Positions 1 to 7,093 of a stretch of DNA of 50,659 bases are shown here, piece by piece (position 1 is the stretch's first letter; every line of letters starts with the position of its first letter). The stretch spans positions 1 to 50,659 of the forward strand of contig NZ_CALUMA010000120.1 in assembly GCF_944321625.1 (NCBI RefSeq). The letters are read 5' to 3'. This DNA is from an uncultured Slackia sp. (GTDB taxonomy: Bacteria > Actinomycetota > Coriobacteriia > Coriobacteriales > Eggerthellaceae). Both the position numbers and the translations under genes were made by a program. The notes under the pieces were generated by a model that saw only the letters and a program-made list of their open reading frames with translations, made no database searches and had not been told where the DNA came from.

Positions 1-49
1 CCGCCATCTGCTTGAACTCGGGCGTGTACTTAGGCGACGGATGTCCCAT
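1..49 (-). CDS. IS3-family transposase OrfA, N-terminal 16 codons only
   Basis: The reading frame starts with ATG at 49 and reads MGHPSPKYTPEFKQMA before leaving the window. The Y-T-P-E-F-K pattern near the N terminus is typical of IS3-family OrfA helix-turn-helix proteins. The sequence GGAGGCAGAGA just upstream is a strong ribosome binding site and fixes the start. The gene lies 77 bp inside the element tip, the usual spacing for an IS3 left end. Only the start is visible, so the subgroup cannot be assigned. Confidence 0.65.
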   Translation of the reverse strand, partial: MGHPSPKYTPEFKQMA

Positions 50-126
50 TCTCTGCCTCCGTTTCCCCGTTTGCGACATCATGCCCAAACGGAAGTCCAT
101 GTGTCAACGGAAACGGGGTCGATTCA
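1..126 (-). mobile_element. End of an IS3-family insertion sequence (partial, runs off the window)
   Basis: Read on the minus strand, the element appears to begin at 126 with TGAATCGACCCC and continue GTTTCCGTTGACAC. From memory this matches the left terminal repeat type of IS3 (TGA....ACCC.G.....GT.GACAC). It is followed by a transposase start at 49 with a good ribosome binding site. The TGA at its tip serves as the stop codon of the host gene it interrupts. The other end and the target duplication lie outside the window. Confidence 0.7.
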
Positions 127-906
127 CACGGTGCCGCGCAGCAGGTAGACGCGAGACCCGTCCTCCGCGGGCAGCCCCGCCGTGAACGCGGCCTGCCCCT
201 TCTGGAACTCGAACGGCACGCCGTTCGTCGCGCCCCAGCCGAGCGCGTAGGCGGCGTCGACGCGGACGCCCTCCTCGCCCGCGGCCGCGACCGCCTCGAG
301 CGCCTGGTCGGCCCTGGCCCCCTCGGACTCGGCCGCGGCCGTCAGGGAGAGCATGGGCTCGTACATCTTTATCATGGTGGCGGCCGGGTCGACGGCGTCG
401 AGGCGCAGCGTGGCGCCCGTCGCCTCGTCGGCGAACTCGTGGCTGTAGTCGGGGGCAGCGGGCTCGGCGTCGTTATCGTCATTTGCCGTTGCTGAGCCTT
501 CATCCTTTAGTTGAACGGTGCCATTTTGCAAGTCTTGAGCAGCTGATGAAGCATCCTTTGAATCAAAGGCAGTTTCATCAGCTTTCTCGACTTCCTCTAA
601 CTCCGTATCGGCAATAGCTTGAAATTCTTCACCAGAATCAGAAGGCTCAGTTGGCTCAGCCTCATCAGATTCTTCACCAGGATCAGAAGGCCCAGTTGGC
701 TCAGCCTCATCAGATTCTTCAGAAAGGCTGGAAGACTCTTCCGCAGGACTCTCAAGCAATGCCTCAGCATCTGCACCCTGATTCTCAACGTTTTCAGATG
801 CATATGCAAAACCAAATTGCATCTGAGAAAGCACCAGAGTAAAAGCCATGAAAAGTGCGAGAAACTTCCGGCTTAAGCCGCTTCTCGGATGCAATTTCGA
901 TTGCAT
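124..906 (-). pseudogene. Secreted acidic surface protein, truncated by the IS
   Basis: The start chosen is ATG at 906, preceded by GAAAGGAAGG; a longer frame to 972 has no ribosome binding site. The 260 residues begin with a signal peptide (basic K and R residues, then a hydrophobic stretch ending near AYA-SE). A Ser/Glu/Asp/Pro-rich acidic linker with a 15-residue tandem repeat follows, then the first part of a folded region containing YALGWGATNGVPFEF. The stop TGA is the first three bases of the IS end, so the original C terminus, possibly with a wall anchor, is lost. The N-terminal half is lower in GC than its surroundings. I do not recognise the family. It is probably a relic of a wall-attached protein linked to the neighbouring Tat-exported gene. 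Confidence 0.6.
625..714 (-). repeat. Two tandem 45-bp repeats in the acidic linker
   Basis: Two 45-bp units (625-669 and 670-714) encode ESDEAEPTGPSDPGE and ESDEAEPTEPSDSGE, and a partial third unit begins at 715. The unit length is a multiple of three, so copy number can change without shifting the frame. Confidence 0.85.
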
Positions 907-1016
907 AACACACCTTCCTTTCAAAATACAAAGAAGGCGAGCGGACATGATCGCCCGCTCGACTCGAATCATTTATCACGGTATTTTCGCCCGGGAAACA
1001 CACCGGTGTTTCAGAC

Positions 1017-1655
1017 CTATTGAGCAACCGCGCTTGAGAAGTCGATGCTAAGAGAGATATCCCACTCTTTCCAGTCCTTGATAACGAACACCGAAGCGTA
1101 TTCCCTGCACCCAGTAAAGGTGAAATCAGCGACATCGGTGCTGTCTAGAGTGACAGTAATAGAGCCAATTCGTTCCTCTGGCTCGCTGCCAAACGTTTCA
1201 TGATAGTCCGCCTCAACCATCTCATGAGTAACGCAATCGGTGTAATCCATACCATTGGCGCCAATGAGATTGACGTATGTCGTCCATTCGAAAGCAGGGT
1301 TCAAGATGGGAACGGTAACCGAATATGTGCCACCAGAAATAACCATAGTTGCATTCATCGAAGGAGGATTGGTCGGAAAGCCCTGGAGCTTATTCGGATC
1401 AGACGGATCAGTTAGATGTGCATCGTCGCCCGCCAATACTTGACCGTGCACTTCGTAAGGAACATACACCTTTGCTGTCAGCGCATACGTCCCATCAGCC
1501 AACTCACCAGCGGTTGCGCTCTGATCGGCAAATGCTTTTTGCAGAGGAGCGATGCTTGGCGCTGCAGCGGCAATGCCTAACGCAGCGACGCCAGCGGTAA
1601 CTCCCTTGAGAAAGTTACGACGGCTCAGGGAGTTTTCCAGTCGGATATTTTCCAT
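1017..1655 (-). CDS. Tat-exported protein with a NEAT/Shp-like haem-binding fold
   Basis: The protein has 212 residues and starts at ATG 1655, where GGAGGGAACACC is the ribosome binding site. A twin-arginine signal (SRRNFLKG near residue 11, then an Ala-rich hydrophobic stretch ending at AFA-DQ) indicates export of a folded protein by the Tat system. The mature part is predicted to be beta-rich: DGTYALTAKVYV, MVISGGTYSVTVPI, then a final block ending ISLSIDFSS. This order resembles NEAT/Shp haem-binding domains, but no haem-ligand motif is clear, so haem binding is an inference. The Crp-type regulator lies just upstream on the same strand, and the truncated secreted protein lies downstream. 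Confidence 0.55.
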   Translation of the reverse strand: MENIRLENSLSRRNFLKGVTAGVAALGIAAAAPSIAPLQKAFADQSATAGELADGTYALTAKVYVPYEVHGQVLAGDDAHLTDPSDPNKLQGFPTNPPSMNATMVISGGTYSVTVPILNPAFEWTTYVNLIGANGMDYTDCVTHEMVEADYHETFGSEPEERIGSITVTLDSTDVADFTFTGCREYASVFVIKDWKEWDISLSIDFSSAVAQ

Positions 1656-1744
1656 GGTGTTCCCTCCTATCAGGAACGAAGCCATTATTACCATTGTCCA
1701 TCTTGACTGCGAGCGCACCCAAGGGCAGGGAGCGGCTGCATGCA

Positions 1745-1774
1745 GAGGACAGCCGCCCGAACACGGCTGTCCTC
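1745..1774. other. Hairpin in the leader of the Tat-exported gene
   Basis: GAGGACAGCCG (1745-1755) pairs perfectly with CGGCTGTCCTC (1764-1774) around an 8-nt loop, about 90 nt upstream of the start codon. There is no T-run on either side, so it is not a classical terminator. It may stabilise or regulate the leader RNA. Confidence 0.5.
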
Positions 1775-1817
1775 AAGATGGGACCTGGCACTTATTTACC
1801 ATGTCTAACTTTTATAT

Positions 1818-1855
1818 GATGTTGCCATAGCAACATCTTGTTAAATTAGGCTTAC
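1818..1855. promoter_or_regulatory. Crp/Fnr-like palindrome and a motif shared with the crp gene promoter
   Basis: GATGTTGCCATAGCAACATC (1818-1837) is a perfect palindrome with 8-bp arms and a 4-nt centre, the size and form of a Crp/Fnr-family operator. Directly beside it, TGTTAAATTAGGCTTAC (1839-1855) matches TGTTAATTTAGGGTAAC at 2769-2785 in 14 of 17 bases. Both motifs lie about 180 bp upstream of their start codons. A possible -10 (TATAAA on the minus strand, 1811-1816) sits next to the palindrome, which would favour repression. Confidence 0.5.
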
Positions 1856-1918
1856 TTTTTTGAGAAAACTGACTTTTTGTCAAGCAGCTACAAGAAGATG
1901 CCGTCTTTTCGTTTCCTC

Positions 1919-2590
1919 TCAGCCCAAAAACGACGGGTCGATGACCACGATGGCATTGCCTTTAACCTCTATGATGCCCTCGTCGCGCATACGACCCAAC
2001 TCGCGCGAAAGCGCGCTGCGATCGACGTTGAGATAGTGGGCCAGATCATTGCGCGAAAAAGATACCTGGGTGTCGGAGTCGGGCAGGCAGCGATTGCGCA
2101 GATACATTTTTATCCGATCGCGCGTGCGTTTCTGAGCCAGAATCTGCATCTTTCTATTGAGAAAGATGTTCTTGCGCGAAAGCATGCGCACCATATTCTC
2201 CATCAACCGCGCCGCCGAAGGGCACGTACCCGATGCCGTGCTCGCCATGAGCGCAGCGGTGTCCATCCACAGCACCGTGCATGCGTTAACCGCCCGTGCC
2301 TGGATGACGCTTGGCATGCGCGAGCAGGCAATGGCGTCGGCGAAGGGCTCGGGCGCCTGTAGGTGATTCACATTCACGGGCGACCCGGCTTCGTCATAAA
2401 ATCCGATTTCTACGGTGCCATCAAGCACGATGCCCGCGAATGTTGTTGTTTCGCCAAGGCGGATGAGCAAGTCGTTTGGCTCGTACGACACGATGCGCGC
2501 ATTGGTACGTTCAAGAATCTGCGCGTAATCGGCATTGTTTATGTCCTTGAACAGTATGCATGACGCGAGAACGCTCTCCCATTGCTGCAT
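1919..2590 (-). CDS. Crp/Fnr-family transcriptional regulator
   Basis: The 223 residues match the usual length of this family. Residues 1-120 form the cyclic-nucleotide-binding-like beta-roll (for example FAGIVLDGTVEIGFYDEAG). A long dimerisation helix follows around 125-150. The C terminus is a winged helix: VSFSRNDLAHYLNVDRSALSRELGRM is the helix-turn-helix and EGIIEVKGNAIVV the wing. No Fnr-type N-terminal cysteine cluster is present, so it is unlikely to be an oxygen sensor of the Fe-S kind. Palindromes upstream of this gene and of the adjacent Tat-exported gene suggest it controls itself and that gene (inference). The start at 2590 has AGGGAG close upstream. Confidence 0.85.
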   Translation of the reverse strand: MQQWESVLASCILFKDINNADYAQILERTNARIVSYEPNDLLIRLGETTTFAGIVLDGTVEIGFYDEAGSPVNVNHLQAPEPFADAIACSRMPSVIQARAVNACTVLWMDTAALMASTASGTCPSAARLMENMVRMLSRKNIFLNRKMQILAQKRTRDRIKMYLRNRCLPDSDTQVSFSRNDLAHYLNVDRSALSRELGRMRDEGIIEVKGNAIVVIDPSFLG

Positions 2591-2754
2591 GTGCTCCCTG
2601 CTTTCCCGTTAATAGCACGACGGTTGTGCTCCTTGTTACAGCGGAATTGCCCGTAAGTTGTGCAATCGCGCGGTTTACGGCCAACGGGCATACGCAGACG
2701 CTGCGACAAGTGCGCTATGGCCTTTGTATCACACCGCGCCGTCGGGCGATGTTG

Positions 2755-2786
2755 TCATGGTCACATGATGTTAATTTAGGGTAACA
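2755..2786. promoter_or_regulatory. Two adjacent palindromes upstream of the Crp-type regulator
   Basis: TCATG-GTCA-CATGA (2755-2768) is followed directly by TGTTA-ATTTAGGG-TAACA (2769-2786). They lie 165-196 bp upstream of the regulator start at 2590. The second repeats the motif at 1839-1855. They are candidate autoregulatory operators. The positions relative to a transcription start are unknown. Confidence 0.45.
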
Positions 2787-2821
2787 TTCGCATATGAACC
2801 GGTCAAGCGAGGCGCTCGTAC

Positions 2822-3280
2822 CTAAGCCTCCAGCGCTTTGCGAGGTCGGCCGGGACGATGCGGCTGCTGCTTGCGTCTGCTCACGCTTTCTTGGGTGATG
2901 AAAGTGCGTCTGCCGCTTCGATAGCCGTCAAGGATGCCCGAGTCCAACATGCGAGTTATACGACCTGCGGATACGCCCAATTCACGTGCGGCAGCAGCGG
3001 CTGACATGAAGGGACCTTCCACGACGTATGTTTCATCGGTTTCGACAAAAATGACAGCACGCTCGCAGCCCTCCGGCACCTTTTCTCTCCGATAGGGGGA
3101 GATTACTTCTCCGTGATGCAGGGCGGATGCAATCCAAGTTTTCATAGCGTCCGCAATCATGAATATCGTCTCGCGATACGTTTCGCCATCCGAGAAGCAA
3201 CCCGGCAATGCCGGGACGGTAGCGCTATAGCCGCCTTCCTCCTCAGGGGTCAATATTGCCTCGAATATAAATTTCGCCAT
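2822..3280 (-). CDS. HicB-family antitoxin, without a HicA partner
   Basis: The protein has 152 residues. Residues 1-60 match the HicB fold: FEAILTPEEEGGYSATVPALPGCFSDGET, then a helix. The C-terminal third contains a helix-turn-helix of the excisionase type (AAAARELGVSAGRITRMLDSGIL) and a basic tail. HicB proteins bind the HicA mRNA interferase and repress their own operon. No HicA-sized double-stranded-RNA-binding ORF lies on either side, so this is an orphan. AGGAAAGGAAG upstream supports the start. A long AT-rich palindrome covers the promoter region and is the likely operator. Confidence 0.75.
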   Translation of the reverse strand: MAKFIFEAILTPEEEGGYSATVPALPGCFSDGETYRETIFMIADAMKTWIASALHHGEVISPYRREKVPEGCERAVIFVETDETYVVEGPFMSAAAAARELGVSAGRITRMLDSGILDGYRSGRRTFITQESVSRRKQQPHRPGRPRKALEA

Positions 3281-3310
3281 ATCTTCCTTTCCTAATGTCT
3301 TTTCATTATT

Positions 3311-3337
3311 ATAAATATCAAATATTGATATTTATAA
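3311..3337. promoter_or_regulatory. 27-bp AT-rich palindrome, probable HicB operator
   Basis: TATAAATATCAA (3311-3322) and TTGATATTTATA (3326-3337) are perfect 12-bp arms around a 3-nt centre. It lies 31-57 bp upstream of the hicB start, where the promoter should be. Its composition is unlike the GC-rich surroundings. Confidence 0.6.
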
Positions 3338-3846
3338 ACTTTTAGCCTCCATCTGAACCGTTTTCCCAGGTGATTACGAATAAAATGGGGATTTCGTCAA
3401 ATATAGGCAAAACGCGTGGTATGCTGATGTCAGTTTTCAGCACGAACCGCGATTCGGCCGGCCGCCCGGAACGACAGGCCGCCGCATCGCAACACTCACA
3501 TTTTGCCCGCGACACCCACGAACCAATCAGGCAAAGCGGCCTTGCCGCCCTTTCCGACGTACGATCGAACCCGGAGGGAAGCCGCAACGAACGATGTGCT
3601 CGGAGCGCCTAGAAATGCACAGGCTCTATGCACAACGTTTGCCGGTCACGGGGGATGAGGATCGCCAGCAGGCATTGGCCTCCGGGATATCGGCTTGGCC
3701 CGCGGTTGCGCGGAACCTCGATCGTTCGGCACGTGGTCGATTCCGGCGCGACATCGACCCGGCAAACGTCAGCGGGAACAGGCAAAATGCGAGCAGCAAC
3801 CAGAAGCACGACCGTTTTGCAGCAGCGTAAGAGATTGGGGTTTGGC
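3338..3846. other. Intergenic stretch upstream of carD with no convincing gene
   Basis: Short frames on both strands (60-84 codons) overlap one another, lack ribosome binding sites and resemble nothing I know. The region presumably contains the carD promoter. I see no clear -35/-10 pair. Confidence 0.4.
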
Positions 3847-4344
3847 ATGTATCAGCTTGATGAGAAAGTGGTGTACGCAAACTACGGCGTGTGCATCGTG
3901 TCGCAGGTGGACGCGCCGATGACGTTCGGCGGCGTGGAGCGCTCGTACTACGTGCTCACGCCTACGCGTAAACGCGGCGGCACCGTGTATGTGCCCACCG
4001 ACCACGAGGAGCTGATGCGCCCCGTCATGAGCCGCGCCGAGGCATTGAGCCTGATAAGCTCGCTCGCGTCTATGGCGATCGACGATTACAAAGACAACAA
4101 CTCGCGTGCCGTGGAGGATCACTTCCGCCAGATCCTGCGCACGAACGATTGCGCTGCGGCGGCTCAGGTGGTGAAAACCATGCGCGCCCGCATCGAGGAG
4201 CAGCGAGAGAAGCGCCACACGCCCTCGAGCATGTATACGCGTCTGCTTGAGCAGGCTGAACACCAGGTGAGAAGCGAGCTTTCCGCCGCATTGGACATCC
4301 AGGAAGAGAACTTGGACGAGTTTATTGCTGAGCGAACAGCGTAG
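3847..4344 (+). CDS. carD: CarD family RNA-polymerase-binding transcription factor
   Basis: The 165 residues start MYQLDEKVVYANYGVCIV, the N-terminal Tudor-like RNA-polymerase-interacting domain. Residues 35-60 (SYYVLTPTRKRGGTVYVPTD) complete it. The helical DNA-binding C-terminal domain follows from about residue 65 to 165. CarD binds the polymerase beta subunit and stabilises open promoter complexes, mainly at rRNA and housekeeping promoters. The frame is open upstream to 3628, but similarity begins exactly at 3847, so that ATG is chosen. The gene stands alone, between the orphan hicB and the tRNA-borne element. Confidence 0.85.
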   Translation: MYQLDEKVVYANYGVCIVSQVDAPMTFGGVERSYYVLTPTRKRGGTVYVPTDHEELMRPVMSRAEALSLISSLASMAIDDYKDNNSRAVEDHFRQILRTNDCAAAAQVVKTMRARIEEQREKRHTPSSMYTRLLEQAEHQVRSELSAALDIQEENLDEFIAERTA

Positions 4345-4435
4345 GGCATAAACGACGTTCGCCCGTATCGCGAAAGCGAAAATGACGGATGCCTTTATTA
4401 ATCTGCGAACACCGTTCTTAGAACATGAAAGAAAA

Positions 4436-4463
4436 AGGCCAGAAGCTTGAGGGCTTCTGGCCT
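4436..4463 (-). terminator. Original terminator of tRNA-Thr, displaced by the element
   Basis: AGGCCAGAAGC (4436-4446) and GCTTCTGGCCT (4453-4463) form a perfect 11-bp stem, and on the minus strand the stem is followed by TTTTTC. It directly follows the orphan tRNA 3' end at 4473-4517, so it is probably the terminator the tRNA had before integration. Confidence 0.75.
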
Positions 4464-4467
4464 GCTA

Positions 4468-4517
4468 TTTCGTGGAGCCGACGACCGGACTCGAACCGGT
4501 GACCTACGCATTACGAG
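4468..4517. repeat. Left attachment site (attL): 50-bp copy of the tRNA-Thr 3' end
   Basis: These 50 bp are identical to 11168-11217. They contain the CCA end, acceptor 3' strand, T arm, variable loop and anticodon stem and loop of tRNA-Thr, read on the minus strand. From 4518 the sequence diverges, so this copy is only a tRNA fragment. Confidence 0.9.
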
Positions 4518-4545
4518 CCATAAAAGCCCAGGTCAGACAGCATAT

Positions 4546-4614
4546 TTCTAGAGTGATTTACGCTCACAGCTGCCGCGTTAATCATCGTACTTATATATAT
4601 GCATCGCTCTAGAA
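4546..4614. repeat. Inverted repeat around TCTAGAG inside the left end
   Basis: TTCTAGAGTG (4546-4555) is nearly matched in inverse orientation by CGCTCTAGAA (4605-4614). It lies between attL and the arm-type repeat, so it may be a recombination protein site. No gene is present from 4518 to 4716. Confidence 0.4.
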
Positions 4615-4631
4615 GTTGACCCAGAGTTGAC
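4612..4631. repeat. Left copy of a 20-bp end repeat, candidate integrase arm site
   Basis: GAAGTTGACCCAGAGTTGAC occurs here and again at 11081-11100 in the same orientation. Each copy itself contains AGTTGAC twice. Sub-terminal paired direct repeats are what arm-binding integrases recognise. Confidence 0.6.
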
Positions 4632-4656
4632 GCGTCCGGCGGCCTCCCGACATGAC

Positions 4657-4679
4657 AAGCCCCGCGCTAGGCGGGGCTT
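4657..4679 (-). terminator. Hairpin after the left small-gene pair
   Basis: AAGCCCCGC and GCGGGGCTT form a 9-bp stem around GCTAG, 38 bp beyond the stop of the 66-residue gene. There is no strong T-run, so terminator activity is likely but not certain. Confidence 0.5.
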
Positions 4680-4716
4680 AGGTTCGTCGATATGTGATTG
4701 TCTGCATGCGCGCTGG

Positions 4717-4917
4717 CTACAGCTCTCGCCAGTTCTCTATCGCATGGCCTCCGTCGTCGAGCGCCATGCTCCTGTCTATCTCTTTGAGCTCTTCCCTCAC
4801 GTCGCCGGGGCAGTCGCCCAGCTCGGCAACGTAGGCGAAGGGGTACGTCGTTGAGTACGACAGCCTGCGCATCGCCTCGCCGCTGGCGGTTCCGATGTCC
4901 TCGTACGCGATCATCAT
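4717..4917 (-). CDS. Small unknown protein of the element (66 aa)
   Basis: The 66 residues begin MMIAYEDIGT and end AIENWREL, with no membrane segment and no motif I recognise. The start ATG overlaps the stop TGA of the upstream HTH gene in the sequence ATGA (4914-4917), the usual sign of translational coupling, and GGAGAG lies upstream. The pair therefore forms one operon reading towards attL. It could be a modifier or partner of the HTH protein. This is only inferred from the arrangement. Confidence 0.6.
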   Translation of the reverse strand: MMIAYEDIGTASGEAMRRLSYSTTYPFAYVAELGDCPGDVREELKEIDRSMALDDGGHAIENWREL

Positions 4918-5168
4918 AGTTGCTCTCCTGGCGGATCTATCACCAGCGCGCCGTCAGGCTCTGTGCCATTGGGCATCGCCGCCAGGGAGTATCCGCATAC
5001 GCCCAGCATGGCGGCGGCGGTGTCGCATCCTATCGTTCCGCCCGTCGCGTCCGCCTGCGCGAGCAGGGAATTGACGTAGTTCCTTGATTTCCCGAGCTTG
5101 CCGCTCGCGCTCGCCTGGCTCTCGCCCGCATTCTCAAGCGCCTTGCGTATGGCGTCCTGTGCCTTCAT
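4914..5168 (-). CDS. Small helix-turn-helix DNA-binding protein
   Basis: The protein has 84 residues. AIRKALENAGESQASASGKLGKSRNYVNSLL (residues 6-36) is laid out as an Xre/Cro-type helix-turn-helix. The C-terminal half is uncharged and ends in a Pro/Asp-rich stretch. GGAAGAAAGGGGC supports the start. It is divergent from the gene at 5307, and the gap between them holds tandem 14-bp repeats that could be its operator. A role as the element's repressor is plausible but not shown. Confidence 0.6.
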   Translation of the reverse strand: MKAQDAIRKALENAGESQASASGKLGKSRNYVNSLLAQADATGGTIGCDTAAAMLGVCGYSLAAMPNGTEPDGALVIDPPGEQL

Positions 5169-5217
5169 CGTCGCCCCTTTCTTCCCGCGAATTTTACACC
5201 ATAAGCGGAAATTTGCC

Positions 5218-5247
5218 CATTAACTATTGTGCACATTAATTATTGGG
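5218..5247. promoter_or_regulatory. Tandem 14-bp repeats between divergent element genes
   Basis: CATTAACTATTGTG (5218-5231) and CATTAATTATTGGG (5234-5247) match at 12 of 14 positions with a 16-bp period. They are AT-rich and centred on the palindrome GTGCAC. They are a candidate operator for the adjacent HTH protein. Confidence 0.5.
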
Positions 5248-5306
5248 CGTACTATACAGGTGAGCCGGGGAGTCCGGGAGAAAAACCAGCAAACGGAGGT
5301 TTGAAC

Positions 5307-5582
5307 ATGGAGGAGAACTTGAAGGGGTCTGCGTATCCTGGCAGACGAATGTATGGCGCGGCGGATTTCGAGAACTTGGAGGAGGGAAGCAAAGCGGCGA
5401 TAGAGAGAGCGCAGCTTGTGGCGTCGCAGGTGGCCGGGGTGTGCCTGGTGCTCTCGCTCGCGTACGAATCCATATTTAACGACGCAAAGAAACTTAACTA
5501 TTTAGATCAGGTTGCTGACGCGTCGGCGATGCTGCTCGGCAGGTGCTGGGACGATCTCAACGTCGCAGCAAGCATGATGTAA
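5307..5582 (+). CDS. Small unknown protein of the element (91 aa)
   Basis: The start at 5307 is chosen because GGAGG stands 8 bp upstream; the frame is open to 5229 without a better site. The 91 residues are largely helical: RRMYGAADFENLEEGSKAAIERAQLVASQVAG, then a hydrophobic stretch VCLVLSLAYESIF, then a further helix. I recognise no family. It is transcribed towards the convergent operon that ends at 5677, and a bidirectional hairpin separates them. Confidence 0.55.
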   Translation: MEENLKGSAYPGRRMYGAADFENLEEGSKAAIERAQLVASQVAGVCLVLSLAYESIFNDAKKLNYLDQVADASAMLLGRCWDDLNVAASMM

Positions 5583-5646
5583 TGGCGCCGGGGCGGCAAC
5601 CCTGCGCGAGGCTTCTGGAAAGTACCAACCGAATAACGACGGAAAT

Positions 5647-5669
5647 AGGGCCGGGGAATCCCCGGCCCT
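5647..5669. terminator. Bidirectional terminator between convergent element genes
   Basis: AGGGCCGGGG (5647-5656) and CCCCGGCCCT (5660-5669) form a perfect 10-bp stem with loop AAT, placed between stops at 5582 (+) and 5677 (-). Confidence 0.65.
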
Positions 5670-5676
5670 CGCCGTC

Positions 5677-6255
5677 TCACGCGCTCGCGGTTCCTTCGCG
5701 CTTCCCCGATCTGGGATTGGTGCCCAATGTCTGGCGCATGCGCTTGAGGCGCTGTTTCTCGGCGTCGTATTCGCGCTTCAACGCCTCGATCTCCCACGCC
5801 TCGACGGCAACGGCCTGGAAAGCCGCCAATGCGGCCCTCTCGCGCCGCGTGGCGGCTTCCGGCATCGTCAAGGCGGGATAAGGGCGCGACTTGGCCATGG
5901 GGACGTGCCTAGCGGCCTCTCTGCGCTCGTATCCCGCCCGCTGCTCGGGCGTCATGGCCGCCAGCGCCTCCGAGCACCGTTCGCGCTCCCTGCGGATGTT
6001 CTCGCGCTTCTGGCACACGGGGCAACGCCCGTCGCGGTTCACCGACGTGCGCCATTCCATGCATTCGTCACACCACACCAGGTCAGGGCATGCAAGCCCG
6101 GTGTCGAGTCCCAGCAGGAAGGCGGCGGTGTCCACGTCTTCCGCGCTGCGCCCTATCCGCTCGGCTATGGAGTCAACCGAGCGCAGCCCGGCCCATTCCA
6201 GTACCTCGGCCAGATCATCGTACGAAAACGGGCGGGGGTTTCTCGCCTGCGCCAT
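5677..6255 (-). CDS. Zinc-ribbon protein of the element (192 aa)
   Basis: Residues C62-x2-C65 and C78-x2-C81 form a four-cysteine zinc ribbon (WCDEC ... RCPVC). Before it, residues 10-50 resemble a helical DNA-binding region (FSYDDLAEVLEWAG ... SIAERIGRSAEDVDTAAFLLG). After it comes a long, charged, probably coiled-coil region rich in Arg, Glu and Ala, with a basic C terminus. It is the last gene of the leftward operon with the Rep-like gene; its ATG lies one base after the stop of the upstream gene. A role in replication or regulation is an inference from that position. Confidence 0.55.
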   Translation of the reverse strand: MAQARNPRPFSYDDLAEVLEWAGLRSVDSIAERIGRSAEDVDTAAFLLGLDTGLACPDLVWCDECMEWRTSVNRDGRCPVCQKRENIRRERERCSEALAAMTPEQRAGYERREAARHVPMAKSRPYPALTMPEAATRRERAALAAFQAVAVEAWEIEALKREYDAEKQRLKRMRQTLGTNPRSGKREGTASA

Positions 6256-6256
6256 G

Positions 6257-7093
6257 CTACGCCTCGAAGAGATCCATGTTCTCGGCGATGAGGCGGCGGC
6301 GCTCCGCCGGGTCCTTCGTTCCGACGATGCGCCTTTTCACTGCGTCCTCGCGATCCTTGCGCTCCATGGCCGCCGCTGCCGCCCTCACGGCCTCTTCGTG
6401 CTCGATGGACCCCATAGCTTCCTCTGCAAGCAAGACGGCGCGCGACGCCTCCACCGCCGCCGCCCTCAGCTCCTGGCGCTTCGCCTCGCGCTTCGCCCTG
6501 ACGGCATCGTTGACCGTGGCCTTGATGCGCATGTCGAGCTTCCTCTGCTCCGCCGCGTTCCTCGGCCTCCCCAGCTCTTCCAGCGCGTCGCGCCGGATTG
6601 CCTCGCGCTCCTGGGCGTCGAGCGCCACGGAGCTGAAATCAAACGTTTCGTAATCGCGCATGGCCTCATCGCGGGCGGCCTGGAGGCGCGCAAGCTCGGC
6701 GTCGGCGCGCTTGCGGTTCTCGCCCGGCTCCTTCGCCGGGGCGGCCTCTCCGAGAATTTCCTCGGGGTCGAGCCCCATGTCCTCGACCAGCGGCATGAAC
6801 GCGCGTGCTATGCCCTCGTTCACCGCCTTGCGGTGCTTCTCGTGGATATCCTCCAGCGTCATGTTTTCGTTGTCCATTCCGTCGGCTCCTTTCGCCTTGC
6901 CTTCTTTCCTGAAAAGCTCCATCGGGTCGCCCCGCCATCCTACGGCGCGTGCCACCCGTATTGCCCTTAGCCTGTACGGCCTCTCGCCGCTCTTCATCCG
7001 TATCGTCGCATCGCGGCTGGCGCCTATCTCTCGGGCTAGATCGTCCCACGTCATGCCCAGCCGCTCCAGCTCCCTGCTAAGCCTTATGGCCAT
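6257..7093 (-). CDS. HTH plus coiled-coil protein of the element (278 aa)
   Basis: Residues 5-55 are an Xre-like helix-turn-helix (ELERLGMTWDDLAREIGASRDATIRMKSGERPYRLRAIRVARAVGW). The rest is a highly charged helical region, rich in Ala, Glu and Arg, which probably forms a coiled coil. It ends with PAERRRLIAENMDLFEA. The start overlaps the end of the Rep-like gene by 17 bp, so translation is coupled. This could be a partition, replication or copy-control partner. No enzymatic motif is visible. Confidence 0.55.
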   Translation of the reverse strand: MAIRLSRELERLGMTWDDLAREIGASRDATIRMKSGERPYRLRAIRVARAVGWRGDPMELFRKEGKAKGADGMDNENMTLEDIHEKHRKAVNEGIARAFMPLVEDMGLDPEEILGEAAPAKEPGENRKRADAELARLQAARDEAMRDYETFDFSSVALDAQEREAIRRDALEELGRPRNAAEQRKLDMRIKATVNDAVRAKREAKRQELRAAAVEASRAVLLAEEAMGSIEHEEAVRAAAAAMERKDREDAVKRRIVGTKDPAERRRLIAENMDLFEA

